Shown here: positions 14,770 to 22,796 of the stretch, in pieces | Numbering within the stretch: the stretch's first letter is position 1 | Layout of the letters: each line of letters begins with the position of its first letter | Assembly: GCF_013044505.1 (NCBI RefSeq) | Contig: NZ_JABERD010000104.1 | Location: 1-33,515, forward strand | Source: Streptomyces sp. S3(2020) | Lineage (GTDB): Bacteria > Actinomycetota > Actinomycetes > Streptomycetales > Streptomycetaceae | Direction: 5' to 3' | DNA: 33,515 nucleotides | The notes under the pieces: model-generated | Database searches by the model: none | What the model saw: only the letters and a program-made list of their open reading frames with translations | Told to the model about the DNA's origin: nothing | Position numbers and translations under genes: made by a program

Positions 14770-15420
14770 ATGCCCGACACCGCACGCGCCCGCCTCGCCG
14801 ATGCCCGTGTCTATCTCTGCACGGACGCCCGCAGGCGGCAGGGCGATCTGCCGGAGTTCCTGGACGCCGTGCTGGCCGGTGGTGTCGACATCGTGCAGTT
14901 GCGCGACAAGGGCATGGAGGCGGCCGAGGAACTGGAGCATCTGAAGGTCTTCGCCGAGGCCTGCGCCCGGCACGGCAGGCTTCTCGCGGTCAATGACCGG
15001 GCCGATGTGGCCCATGCCGCCGGTGCCGATGTGCTCCACCTCGGTCAGGGGGACCTCCCCGTCCCCGCCGCCCGCGCGATCCTCGGCGACGACATCCTCG
15101 TCGGCCGCTCCACGCACTCCGAGGCCGAGGCCGCCGCGGCCGCCGTCCAGGAGGGGGTGGACTACTTCTGCACCGGTCCCTGCTGGCCGACCCCGACCAA
15201 GCCCGGCCGCCACGCACCCGGCCTCGACCTGGTCCGCCACACCGCCTCCCTCGACACCGACCGCCCCTGGTTCGCCATCGGCGGCATCGATCTCGGCAAT
15301 CTCGACCAAGTGCTGGAGGCGGGTGCCCGCCGGGTCGTCGTCGTACGGGCCATCACGGAGGCGGACGATCCGGGCTCCGCCGCGGCGGAGTTCGCGAAGC
15401 GGCTCAGGGACCCGGTGTGA
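14770..15420 (+). CDS. thiE: Thiamin-phosphate synthase
   Basis: A 216-residue TIM-barrel enzyme that joins the pyrimidine pyrophosphate and thiazole phosphate moieties to give thiamin phosphate. Motifs in order are VDIVQLRDKG, LLAVNDRADVA, DVLHLGQGDLPV, LVGRSTHSEAE, YFCTGPCWPTPTKPGR, FAIGGIDLGNL and RRVVVVRAI. All positions expected to bind the two substrates look intact. ATG 14770 follows a GGGGGA stretch. Unlike thiO-thiS-thiG it has no visible TPP riboswitch upstream, so control, if any, is separate. Confidence 0.96.
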   Translation: MPDTARARLADARVYLCTDARRRQGDLPEFLDAVLAGGVDIVQLRDKGMEAAEELEHLKVFAEACARHGRLLAVNDRADVAHAAGADVLHLGQGDLPVPAARAILGDDILVGRSTHSEAEAAAAAVQEGVDYFCTGPCWPTPTKPGRHAPGLDLVRHTASLDTDRPWFAIGGIDLGNLDQVLEAGARRVVVVRAITEADDPGSAAAEFAKRLRDPV

Positions 15421-15483
15421 TCGGCCCCGGTGTCCGAGGGATGGACAACAAGTCGACAAAAAGGGCAAATTTCCCCGATTCGG

Positions 15484-15512
15484 TTGGGTGACCGCTGCCC
15501 CCTGGCTAACCT
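15484..15512 (+). promoter_or_regulatory. metF promoter, probably leaderless
   Basis: TTGGGT (15484-15489) and TAACCT (15507-15512) are spaced 17 nt apart, and ATG 15519 begins 6 nt after the -10. No ribosome site precedes the ATG. Confidence 0.5.
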
Positions 15513-15518
15513 GCGGGT

Positions 15519-16442
15519 ATGGCCCTCGGAACCGCATCCACCAGGACGGACCGCGCACGCACCGTGCGCGACATGCTCGCCTCGGGCAAGACGACGTACT
15601 CGTTCGAGTTCTCGGCGCCGAAGACCCCCAAGGGCGAGCGGAACCTGTGGAGCGCGCTCCGGAGGGTCGAGGCGGTCGCCCCGGACTTCGTCTCCGTCAC
15701 CTACGGTGCCGGCGGTTCCACCCGTGCGGGCACGGTCAAGGAGACCGAGCAGATCGTCGCGGACACCACCCTGACGCCGGTCGCCCACCTCACCGCGGTC
15801 AACCACTCCATCGCCGAGCTGCGCAACATCATCGGCCAGTACGCCGACGCCGGGATCCGCAACATCCTGGCCGTGCGCGGCGACCCGCCCGGCGACCCCA
15901 TGGGCGACTGGGTGGCCCACCCGCAGGGGCTGACCTACGCCGCCGAACTCGTCCGGCTCATCAAGGAATCGGGCGACTTCTGCGTCGGCGTCGCCGCCTT
16001 CCCGGAGATGCACCCGCGGTCCGTGGACTGGGACGCCGACGTCGCGCACTTCGTCGACAAGTGCCGGGCCGGCGCCGACTACGCCGTCACGCAGATGTTC
16101 TTCCAACCGGAGTCCTACCTGCGGCTGCGCGACCGGGTCGCCAAAGCCTCCTGCGAGACCCCCGTCATCCCCGAGATCATGCCGGTGACCAGCGTGCGGA
16201 TGCTGGAGCGCCTGCCGCAGCTCAGCAACGCGGCCATCCCCTCCGTCCTGAAAGAGCGGATCCTCACAGCAAAAGACGATCCGGCCGCTGTACGCTCCAT
16301 TGGGATCGAATTCGCCACGGAGTTCTGCGCGCGGCTGCTGGCCGAGGGAGTGCCAGGACTGCACTTCATCACGCTCAACAACTCCACGGCGACGCTGGAA
16401 ATCTACGAGAACCTGGGCCTGCACCACCCACCGCAGGCCTAG
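15519..16442 (+). CDS. metF: Methylenetetrahydrofolate reductase
   Basis: A 307-residue FAD-dependent TIM-barrel enzyme that reduces 5,10-methylene-THF to 5-methyl-THF for methionine synthesis. Family motifs are YSFEFSAPKTPKGERNLW with the catalytic Glu region, FVSVTYGAGGSTR, HLTAVNHS, NILAVRGDPPG, FCVGVAAFPEMHP, DYAVTQMFF, PEIMPVTS and GLHFITLNNS. It is the bacterial single-domain length, with no regulatory extension. The start is fixed by the -10 element just upstream. The next gene begins 57 nt later on the same strand. Confidence 0.97.
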   Translation: MALGTASTRTDRARTVRDMLASGKTTYSFEFSAPKTPKGERNLWSALRRVEAVAPDFVSVTYGAGGSTRAGTVKETEQIVADTTLTPVAHLTAVNHSIAELRNIIGQYADAGIRNILAVRGDPPGDPMGDWVAHPQGLTYAAELVRLIKESGDFCVGVAAFPEMHPRSVDWDADVAHFVDKCRAGADYAVTQMFFQPESYLRLRDRVAKASCETPVIPEIMPVTSVRMLERLPQLSNAAIPSVLKERILTAKDDPAAVRSIGIEFATEFCARLLAEGVPGLHFITLNNSTATLEIYENLGLHHPPQA

Positions 16443-16498
16443 ACCGGCCGCACGGATATACGACACACTGCGTAGCGGTCACTGGGAGAGGGGCGTAC

Positions 16499-17440
16499 AT
16501 GGGCTGGACGGTCCTCTACATCGCGTTCGGAATCGTCGCGCTGTGGTTGCTGGGTGAGGTGCTGCTGCAGTACAAGGCGCGGCTGCGCTGGCGACTGCTC
16601 GCCTTCGCCGGCTTCCTTGGCGTCGTGCTCGGTGTCCTCATCCCCTCGGTGGTCGTCATCGGACTGGGCGCCATCGCCTTCGCGGTCGGCCAGACCTACG
16701 TCACCCTCTCCTTCCGCCGCGGCTTCGAACAGGGCTGGGCGGTCAATCCGCCGGAGGCCCTGGGCGGCCTGGTCGGCGGCAAGCGCGGCGGTCGCCGCGA
16801 ACGCGGCCGCGAGGAGCCGACACTGGAGGTCTCCGACCTCGAGGCGACGGACGCCGCTTACGGCGACGAGGGCGACTACACCTCGAACGCCTCCGGTTAC
16901 GGCCAGGACGACTACGACCGCGACGACGTCTTCACGCCCGCCCGCCCCGCGGCCGCCGAGACCACCGCGGTCTACGAGCCGCAGCCGATGCCCGACGACA
17001 CCGGTTCCTACGGCATATACAACGACGGCGCGTACGCCGGTCAGAGCCAGACCCAGGACCAGTACGCGACGGCCGCCCAGGGCGCCGACCAGCAGCAGTA
17101 CGGCTACGACGGCTACACCGGCTACGACCAGCAGCAGTACGGCTACGACATGGCCGGACAGCAGCAGTACGCCGCCTACTCCGACCCGTACATCGGCACC
17201 CAGACCTACGGCGGCTACGACACCTCCTACGGCGGTCAGCAGCAGTACGGCCAGCAGGCCTACGGCCAGGACCAGTACGGCAACCCCACCTACGCGGGCG
17301 AGACCCCGGCCGGCGGTGTGTGGGTCCCGCAGCAGCGCACCGACGAGACGTACGGCGGCGAACTCCCGCAGGAGCAGCAGTACCCCTACCAGGGCAACGG
17401 CCAGCAGGGGAACGGCTACGACGAGCAGTACCGCTTCTGA
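16499..17440 (+). CDS. Membrane protein with Tyr/Gln/Gly-rich prion-like tail
   Basis: A 313-residue protein with no named domain. Two or three N-terminal membrane segments (about residues 2-22 and 33-65) are followed by a short basic stretch (KRGGRRERGREE), then an acidic linker, then a low-complexity tail. Residues 171-313 (from nt 17009) contain about 25 Tyr with many Gln and Gly in repeated QQQYG, QQQYA, GYD and QDQYG units and almost no large aliphatic residues. This composition resembles prion-like, phase-separating domains. ATG 16499 has GGGAGAGG upstream. The tail is probably cytoplasmic by the positive-inside rule. Function unknown. Third-position G/C is kept throughout, so it is coding and not a repeat artefact. 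Confidence 0.85.
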   Translation: MGWTVLYIAFGIVALWLLGEVLLQYKARLRWRLLAFAGFLGVVLGVLIPSVVVIGLGAIAFAVGQTYVTLSFRRGFEQGWAVNPPEALGGLVGGKRGGRRERGREEPTLEVSDLEATDAAYGDEGDYTSNASGYGQDDYDRDDVFTPARPAAAETTAVYEPQPMPDDTGSYGIYNDGAYAGQSQTQDQYATAAQGADQQQYGYDGYTGYDQQQYGYDMAGQQQYAAYSDPYIGTQTYGGYDTSYGGQQQYGQQAYGQDQYGNPTYAGETPAGGVWVPQQRTDETYGGELPQEQQYPYQGNGQQGNGYDEQYRF

Positions 17441-17447
17441 CCCGCGG

Positions 17448-18962
17448 TCACTGAGAGCCGCGGAACTCCGGCCCCTCCACGATCAGCCCGGCCACCAGCG
17501 CACCCGACATACCGGCGTGCGGGAGACCGCCGCCGGGGTGTGACCAGCCGCCGACGGTGAACAGGCCGGGGAGCCCGGTGGTGTTCGCCGGGTGCAGCAG
17601 GCGTCCCTCGGCCGCGGCGAGAGCCGGGGCGGGGACCGCGCCTCCCTCCGCGCCGGTCGCATCCGCGATATCGGCCGGGACGCGCACCTCGCGCCAGAGC
17701 AGGCGCTCGCGTATGTCCGGTACGGCACGCTCGGCAGCGGTGATCAGCGCGTCCGCGTGATCGTCGTAGACCTCGGAGGCCGGCCGGTCCCGGTCGGCGT
17801 GGGCGGGCACCGTGGCGGTGAGGGTGATCGCCTCGTGGTCCGGGCCCGGGACCACACCGGGGTCGTCGGGGCGCAGGACGGTGAGAGTGGGGCGCGCGTC
17901 GAGCCCCCAGGACGAGCCGAACAGCAGCTCCAGCTCACGCTCCCGGTCCTGCGCGTGCACGACCGTCCGATGCGCCGCCCCCTCGGGGCGCCCGCCGCGC
18001 AGCGCCACCAGCACCGTGATACGGCTCGGCAGCCCGCTCAGCGGAGGAACGCCACCGTCCTCCCTCACCGCCGTACCCCGCACACAGCGGCTCAGCACCT
18101 CGGGCGCGACACCGGCGACCACGAACTCCGCCTCCGCCACCGTCCCGTCAGCGAGCTCAAGACCCGCCGCCCTGCCGTCCTTCTCCAGAACCCTGGTGAC
18201 CTCAACGCCGAAGTGGAACTCCACCCTGCGCGCCACACACCGCTCGTACACCGCGCGCGCCAACTCCCGCATGCCGCCCCGGACATACCAGGTGCCGAAG
18301 GCGTGCTCCATGTACGGCAGCACCGCCGCGCTCGCCGGGGCGACCCTCGGGTCCAGGCCGTACGCGAGGGCGTGGCTCTCCAGAAGGGCGACGAGTCTCG
18401 GATCGCGCAGCTCCCAGGCGCCGACCTCGGCGAGTGTGCCGGCCCGGCGGGTGCGGAGCAGCTTCTTGTGGGGGACCGACGGATAGGGCTCGCGGTCGGC
18501 CAGCACCGACCAGTTCGGCCAGAGGGGTTCCTCCAGGAGCGGCCTGCGCGTGCGGTCCCAGGCCTCGCGGGCCCGGACCAGGAAGTCGCCCCAGCGGGCG
18601 CCCGCGTCCGAGCCGAGCGCCGCGTCCAGCGCCGAGACGACACCCGCGCGGGAGGCGTTCGGCAGGTCGGCCTCCGTGCCGTCCGCGAAGACGTGCCGCG
18701 TCGACGGGTCGACCTGGACCAGGTCGACGACCGACTCCAGCGGTTCCTTGCCGGTCTTGACGAACAGATCGCGGTAGACCGCGGGCAGGGTGAGCAGGCC
18801 CGGTCCGGTGTCGAAGGCGAAACCGTCGCGCTCGAGACGGCGCACCGCACCGCCGTACGTCTCCGTACGCTCGTACACCGCCACCCGGTGGCCCGCGACG
18901 GCCAGCCGGGCAGCGGCCGCCATCGCGCCCATCCCGGCGCCGATCACCGCAATCCGTGCCAT
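17448..18962 (-). CDS. CrtI/phytoene desaturase-like FAD oxidoreductase
   Basis: A 504-residue flavoprotein of the phytoene desaturase / amine oxidase superfamily. It has an N-terminal AVIGAGMGAMAAAARLAVAGHRVAVYERTETYGGAVRR FAD motif, FDTGPGLLTLP, and a mid-protein GTWYVRGGMRELARAV substrate-domain signature. The C-terminal segment is GLPGLFTVGGWSHPGGGLPHAGMSGALVAGLI. Such proteins desaturate or isomerise polyenes, but no carotenoid genes are nearby, so the substrate is unknown. ATG 18962 lies 7 nt after a TAAAGT -10, suggesting a leaderless mRNA under a PafBC-type promoter. It is convergent with the prion-like gene, 7 nt apart. Confidence 0.88.
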   Translation of the reverse strand: MARIAVIGAGMGAMAAAARLAVAGHRVAVYERTETYGGAVRRLERDGFAFDTGPGLLTLPAVYRDLFVKTGKEPLESVVDLVQVDPSTRHVFADGTEADLPNASRAGVVSALDAALGSDAGARWGDFLVRAREAWDRTRRPLLEEPLWPNWSVLADREPYPSVPHKKLLRTRRAGTLAEVGAWELRDPRLVALLESHALAYGLDPRVAPASAAVLPYMEHAFGTWYVRGGMRELARAVYERCVARRVEFHFGVEVTRVLEKDGRAAGLELADGTVAEAEFVVAGVAPEVLSRCVRGTAVREDGGVPPLSGLPSRITVLVALRGGRPEGAAHRTVVHAQDRERELELLFGSSWGLDARPTLTVLRPDDPGVVPGPDHEAITLTATVPAHADRDRPASEVYDDHADALITAAERAVPDIRERLLWREVRVPADIADATGAEGGAVPAPALAAAEGRLLHPANTTGLPGLFTVGGWSHPGGGLPHAGMSGALVAGLIVEGPEFRGSQ

Positions 18963-18969
18963 GCCTGCG

Positions 18970-18992
18970 ACTTTATCGGCCGCCACTGACAA
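18970..18992 (-). promoter_or_regulatory. PafBC-type promoter, perfect match
   Basis: On the minus strand TTGTCAGTG (18992-18984), 8 nt, TAAAGT (18975-18970), then exactly 7 nt to ATG 18962. It agrees at every fixed position with the RecA-NDp/PafBC form TTGTCRGTG-N8-TANNNT. Confidence 0.75.
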
Positions 18993-19044
18993 CCCCGGCC
19001 GCGGGCGGCGCCGCGGGACTGCCAGGGGGCATCGGCGCGGTGCG

Positions 19045-19662
19045 TCACCAGCCCGGTGGGTGTCCCGTCCGACCCGCCAGCCGTCTCTCCTCCCGCCGTT
19101 GCGCCCGCCGGCGCAGGAACCGTCGGATCCGGGAGATCAGGAAGACGAGTATCACCAGGCCGCCGACCAGCAGTACGGCCGCGATGACCGCCGCCGCCTC
19201 CGGATGGAATATGGCGAAGGTGATGATTCCGGCGACCCCGAGATCCTCGGCCAGGCTCACGATCACGTTGCTGAACGGCTCCGGCGAGCTGTTGACCGCC
19301 ATCCGCGTCCCGGCCTTGACGGCATGACTGGCCAGCGCCGTCGAACCGCCGACCAGACCCGCGACCGCGTCGTTGAGCGAACCGCTCTGCCCGGCGAGCA
19401 CCGCGCCGACCCAGGCGCCCGCGGCGGGGCGGATCACCGTGTGGACCGAGTCCCACGCCGAGTCGACGTACGGGATCTTGTCCGCGACCGCCTCGCACAG
19501 GAACAGCACGCCGGCTGTGATGAGGACCTCAGGACGCTGGAGCGTCTCGGGGACTTCGTCGCTCAGCCCGGTCGCGCCGAAGAGGCCGAGCAGCAGCACG
19601 ACGGCGTACGCGTTGATTCCGCTGGCCCAGCCGCTGGTGAAGACGAGAGGGAGTACCGACAC
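19045..19662 (-). CDS. DUF4126 membrane protein
   Basis: A 205-residue integral membrane protein matching DUF4126. It starts SVLPLVFTSGWASGINAYAVVLLLGLFGATGL, contains PYVDSAWDSVHTVIRPAAGAWVGAVLAG and GGSTALASHAVKAGTRMAVNSSPEP, and has C-terminal membrane segments (VAGIITFAIF, AAVIAAVLLVGGLVILVFLISRI) ending in a strongly basic tail RRFLRRRAQRREERR. I chose GTG 19662, which gives the family N-terminus. GTG 19680 would add six residues, and neither has a ribosome site. TACGAT ends 7 nt before GTG 19662 and may be the -10 of a leaderless transcript. Function unknown. Confidence 0.8.
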   Translation of the reverse strand: MSVLPLVFTSGWASGINAYAVVLLLGLFGATGLSDEVPETLQRPEVLITAGVLFLCEAVADKIPYVDSAWDSVHTVIRPAAGAWVGAVLAGQSGSLNDAVAGLVGGSTALASHAVKAGTRMAVNSSPEPFSNVIVSLAEDLGVAGIITFAIFHPEAAAVIAAVLLVGGLVILVFLISRIRRFLRRRAQRREERRLAGRTGHPPGW

Positions 19663-19863
19663 GGAGGCGATCGTAACCACTGGGCAACGGAGCGTCCTGG
19701 GCTTGAGTGCGCAGGTCTGAGTATCCGTACCTAGTGGGCGAGATGAGTACGCGCGCGGATGGGCGCCGACCTGCGTGAACGAGAGAGTGGAGCCACGGAG
19801 AAGGGGAACGGCTCCGGCACCGGCGACACGGGGCGCCGGAGTGGAGCCGCCCCGGATCCGCTC

Positions 19864-19889
19864 CTTCCGCCGACGGAAGTCGGCGGGAG
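19864..19889. other. Hairpin with GGAA tetraloop
   Basis: CCGCCGAC (19867-19874) and GTCGGCGG (19879-19886) pair perfectly around GGAA, and C64/T65/T66 pair with G87/A88/G89 (one G-T wobble) to extend the stem to 11 bp. It lies in the intergenic region between DUF4126 and TetR, possibly a transcript end or a leader structure. Confidence 0.5.
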
Positions 19890-19897
19890 CGAGGCAC

Positions 19898-19957
19898 GGG
19901 GGACCCGGGGGAACGACCGAACGGGGGTCCAACGGGGGACACGGGGGAAAACGGGGG
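19898..19957 (+). repeat. Six GGGGG runs, quadruplex-prone cluster
   Basis: Runs of exactly five G start at 19898, 19907, 19923, 19934, 19943 and 19953, several within ACGGGGGA units, at roughly 10-nt spacing. No gene is credible here, and open frames across it have poor codon bias. The motif could fold as a G-quadruplex on the plus strand. Confidence 0.75.
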
Positions 19958-19965
19958 AGCACGAG

Positions 19966-20020
19966 AAGGCGCCGGTTCGAGGTGGCCCGCGGGGGACGCG
20001 GCCACAGCGGACCGGCGCTT
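19966..20020 (-). terminator. Nested hairpin after the TetR gene
   Basis: GCGCCGGT (19969-19976) pairs with ACCGGCGC (20011-20018), flanked by AA/TT. Inside it GTGGCC...GGCCAC and CGCG arms form a second stem. It begins 29 nt beyond the TetR stop on the minus strand, with no long T run. It is probably the end of the ABC/YhgE/TetR transcript. Confidence 0.55.
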
Positions 20021-20049
20021 TCGTCTGTCTACGCGCGCGTACCGCCGGC

Positions 20050-20667
20050 TCAGCCCCGGCCGCTCACCCGGCCCTGCAACAGCCGTGACAGCGCCGAGTG
20101 CACATCGTCCAGGGAACGCTCCGCCTGGAACGCCTTCCAGTCCAGGGCCGCCACCAGCACCATGCCGACCAGGGCGGACGCGGTCAGGGAGACATCGATC
20201 GCCTCGTGGAACTCGCCGTTCGCGATGCCCTCGCGCAGCACGTCCTCCACGACCGCCACCGCCTGCTGCCGGACCACCATGAGCGTGGACTGCCAGGCCC
20301 GGTTGGTGCGCCAGAGCTCGGCCACGTACAGCTGGGTGAAGGCCGGGTAGCGGTCGATGAAGACCAGGCCGGCCCGGATCATCGCGTCCAGGGCGTCCGT
20401 CTTGCTGCCGCCGTCCGCCGCCGTCCGCTCCGCCGCCTCCCGCAGAGAGGCGGTGAGCAGTCCCACACCGTGCCGCAGCAGCTCCTCGAAGAGGACGGAC
20501 TTGCTCGCGAAGTTGTAGTAGACCGTGCCCTTCGCCACCCCGGCCCGCTCGGCGATCTCGTCGACGGTGGTGGCGGAGAAGCCCTGCTCCGCGATGAGCG
20601 TGACGGCCGCCTCGTAGAGCTTCTGCCGGGTGGCCTCGCGGCGTGTGCTGCCGCTGCTGCTTTCCAT
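20050..20667 (-). CDS. TetR-family transcriptional regulator
   Basis: A 205-residue TetR repressor. The N-terminal DNA-binding domain is TRQKLYEAAVTLIAEQGFSATTVDEIAERAGVAKGTVYYNFASKSVLFEELL, with the recognition helix at VAKGTVYYNF. The C-terminal ligand and dimer domain has hydrophobic helices (LTASALVGMVLVAALDWKAF). ATG 20667 is preceded by no strong ribosome site. The gene is the third of an operon after the ATP-binding and YhgE/Pip genes, 44 nt behind the latter. The 28-nt palindrome at 23545-23572 ahead of the operon is its probable operator, implying autoregulation. Confidence 0.92.
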   Translation of the reverse strand: MESSSGSTRREATRQKLYEAAVTLIAEQGFSATTVDEIAERAGVAKGTVYYNFASKSVLFEELLRHGVGLLTASLREAAERTAADGGSKTDALDAMIRAGLVFIDRYPAFTQLYVAELWRTNRAWQSTLMVVRQQAVAVVEDVLREGIANGEFHEAIDVSLTASALVGMVLVAALDWKAFQAERSLDDVHSALSRLLQGRVSGRG

Positions 20668-20711
20668 GACCCCGATTCTCACAGCTGCCGGGGTCCCGGA
20701 GGTCGTCGAGG

Positions 20712-22796
20712 TCACAGGCTCAGCTCCGGGTGCAGCCGGTCGAGCGTCCACACCTGGCGGCGGCGGGCCGACAGCGCGGTCAGCGCGAGCGCGCCCGCGG
20801 TGAAGGCGACGAGCACCACGCACGCGTGCCAGACCGGACCGAGACCGCCACCCGTGATGAGTCTGCGGAGCGCCTCGACGACATAGCTCATCGGCAGGAA
20901 GGGGTGGAGCGCGTTGAAGAAGGCCGGGCTGGTCTGCACGGGGTACGTGCCGCCCGCGGACGTCAACTGGAGCATCAGGAAGGCGAGGACGAGGATCCGG
21001 CCCGCCGCCCCGAAGCGGGCGTTCAGCCACTGCACGATCGCCGCGAAGCACGCCGTCACCAGGAACAGGAAGCCCACCGTGCCGGCCGCCCGCACCATCT
21101 GGAGGCCGATCGCCCAGTGCAGCACCGACATCAGGGCCACCGTCTGGAGCACCCCGACCGCCACCACCGGCAGCCAGCCCGCCAGCGCGATCCGCCACGC
21201 GGGGGCGCCCGCGGCGAGCGCACGCCGGTTCATCGGTGCGACCAGCATGTACGCCACCATCGCGCCCACCCACAAGGACAGCGGGATGAAGTAAGGGGCG
21301 AACCCGGTGCCGTAGTTGGGCGCCTTGTGCATGTCCTTGGAGACCAGCTGGACGGGGTCGGCCATGACCTCGGTCCGCTCGTCGCGGTCCTGCCGGTCGT
21401 AGTCGGGGATCCGGTCGGCGCCGTCGTGCAGCCCGTCCGAGAGCTTGCCGGAGCCGTTGACGAGCTTGTACATGCCGCCGTTCAGATCGTCGGCGCCGGT
21501 CTTGAGCTCGCCGACCCCCTCGTCCAGGTCACCGGCGCCGGTCCTGGCCGTACCGAGCCCCGTGTGCAGCTTCTTGGCGCCCGCGGCGACCTTCCCCGCG
21601 CCCTTGTTCAGCTCGTTGACCTTGGCGACCGCGTCGCCGAGGTCCTCGGAGAGGTGCGGCGCCCGGTCGGCGAGCGCCTGGGCCTGCTTCTGAAGGGTCG
21701 CCAGGTTCTTGTCGAGCTTCTTCAGGTCGCCGTCCTGGTCGCCCACGAGGGTGTCGAGGTCCTCGGCGACGGTCGCCACGTCGGCGGCCGCGTCCCTGGC
21801 CTTCTCCAGGTCGGCACAGGCCGCGTCGGGCAGCAGGGCCTTCTCGCAGCGCGCCGTGTAGACGCCGGCCAGCGTGTCGGAGGCGGTGCGGGCGCCCTCG
21901 GCGGCGACGGGGGCCGTCGTCACCAGGGTGTCCAGGTGCTTGCGGATCGCCTTGCTGGAGTCCGCGACGAGCTGGGCGGTGTCACCGATCGTCTTCTCGT
22001 TGTCCGCCAGGAACGGACCCACCTTCTCCGCGACCCCGTTGACCTTGTCGGCGAGCGTCTGGGTGCCCTCCGCGACCTGCTGCGAGCCGTCCTGGAGGTC
22101 GCCCGCGCCCTTGTCGAGCTTCTTCAGCCCCTTGGCCAGGTCTCCGCTGCCGCTCTTGGCGTCCTTCAGCCCGTCCGCGAGGTCCTTGGACCCCTTCTCG
22201 GCCTTCCCGAGGCCGCCCTCCAGCTTGTCGGCGCCCTTGGCGGCCTTGACCGTCGCGCCGTGGATGTCGGAGAACGAGATGAAGATCCGGTCCAGGAAGG
22301 ACCGCGACGCCTTCGTGGACGCGGCCTGGCGCACCTCGCTGAAGACCGTGCGCGAGATCTGCCCGACGATGTAGTTGTTCGCGTCGTTGGTCCGCACCTG
22401 AAGCGCGCCGGTCTCCGGCGAGTCGCCCGCGCTGGACGCGATCCGCGCACTGAAGTCGGTCGGCACGGTCAGCGACAGGTAGTACCTGCCGTCCTCCACG
22501 CCCGCGCGTGCCTCGGCGGCGCTCACCTCGTGCCACTCGAAGACGTCGCTGTCGTGCAGCCCCCGGGTGATGTCGTCGCCCGCCGCGAGCTTCTTCCCGT
22601 CGGCGGTCGCCCCCTTGTCGTCGTTCACGAGCGCCACGGGGATGCGGTCGAGCCGGCCGTACGGATCCCAGAACGACCACAGATACAGGGCGCCGTACAG
22701 CAGGGGCAGCACCAGCAGGGCCACCAATGCGGCCCGCGGCAGCTTCCCCCGTCCGAAGCGCCGGAGCTCAAGCGCGGCCAGTCGCGGCGAGCGCAT
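20712..22796 (-). CDS. YhgE/Pip family membrane protein (ABC-2-like)
   Basis: A 694-residue YhgE/phage-infection-protein family member. One N-terminal membrane helix (AALVALLVLPLLYGALYLWSF) is followed by a long extracytoplasmic region. That region carries repeated heptad-like GxxxLxxGLxxxxxG units (DLADGLKDAKSGSGDLAKGLKKLDKGAGDLQDG and again near residues 430-490), the hallmark of the family. The C-terminus has about five membrane helices typical of ABC-2 permeases. ATG 22796 has an excellent AAGGAGG, and its start overlaps the end of the ATP-binding gene by 29 nt. Family members are linked to export or to phage adsorption. The substrate here is unknown. Confidence 0.92.
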   Translation of the reverse strand: MRSPRLAALELRRFGRGKLPRAALVALLVLPLLYGALYLWSFWDPYGRLDRIPVALVNDDKGATADGKKLAAGDDITRGLHDSDVFEWHEVSAAEARAGVEDGRYYLSLTVPTDFSARIASSAGDSPETGALQVRTNDANNYIVGQISRTVFSEVRQAASTKASRSFLDRIFISFSDIHGATVKAAKGADKLEGGLGKAEKGSKDLADGLKDAKSGSGDLAKGLKKLDKGAGDLQDGSQQVAEGTQTLADKVNGVAEKVGPFLADNEKTIGDTAQLVADSSKAIRKHLDTLVTTAPVAAEGARTASDTLAGVYTARCEKALLPDAACADLEKARDAAADVATVAEDLDTLVGDQDGDLKKLDKNLATLQKQAQALADRAPHLSEDLGDAVAKVNELNKGAGKVAAGAKKLHTGLGTARTGAGDLDEGVGELKTGADDLNGGMYKLVNGSGKLSDGLHDGADRIPDYDRQDRDERTEVMADPVQLVSKDMHKAPNYGTGFAPYFIPLSLWVGAMVAYMLVAPMNRRALAAGAPAWRIALAGWLPVVAVGVLQTVALMSVLHWAIGLQMVRAAGTVGFLFLVTACFAAIVQWLNARFGAAGRILVLAFLMLQLTSAGGTYPVQTSPAFFNALHPFLPMSYVVEALRRLITGGGLGPVWHACVVLVAFTAGALALTALSARRRQVWTLDRLHPELSL

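Noticed and set aside
15437..15460. ATGGACAAC before metF as a DnaA box
   Set aside because: The reverse complement differs from TTGTCCACA near its end, and it is a lone near-match in a short gap.
19759..20350. Overlapping plus-strand open frames across the TetR/DUF4126 intergenic region
   Set aside because: They consist of Arg/Gly-rich translation of G runs and hairpins and have no ribosome site or recognisable protein features.
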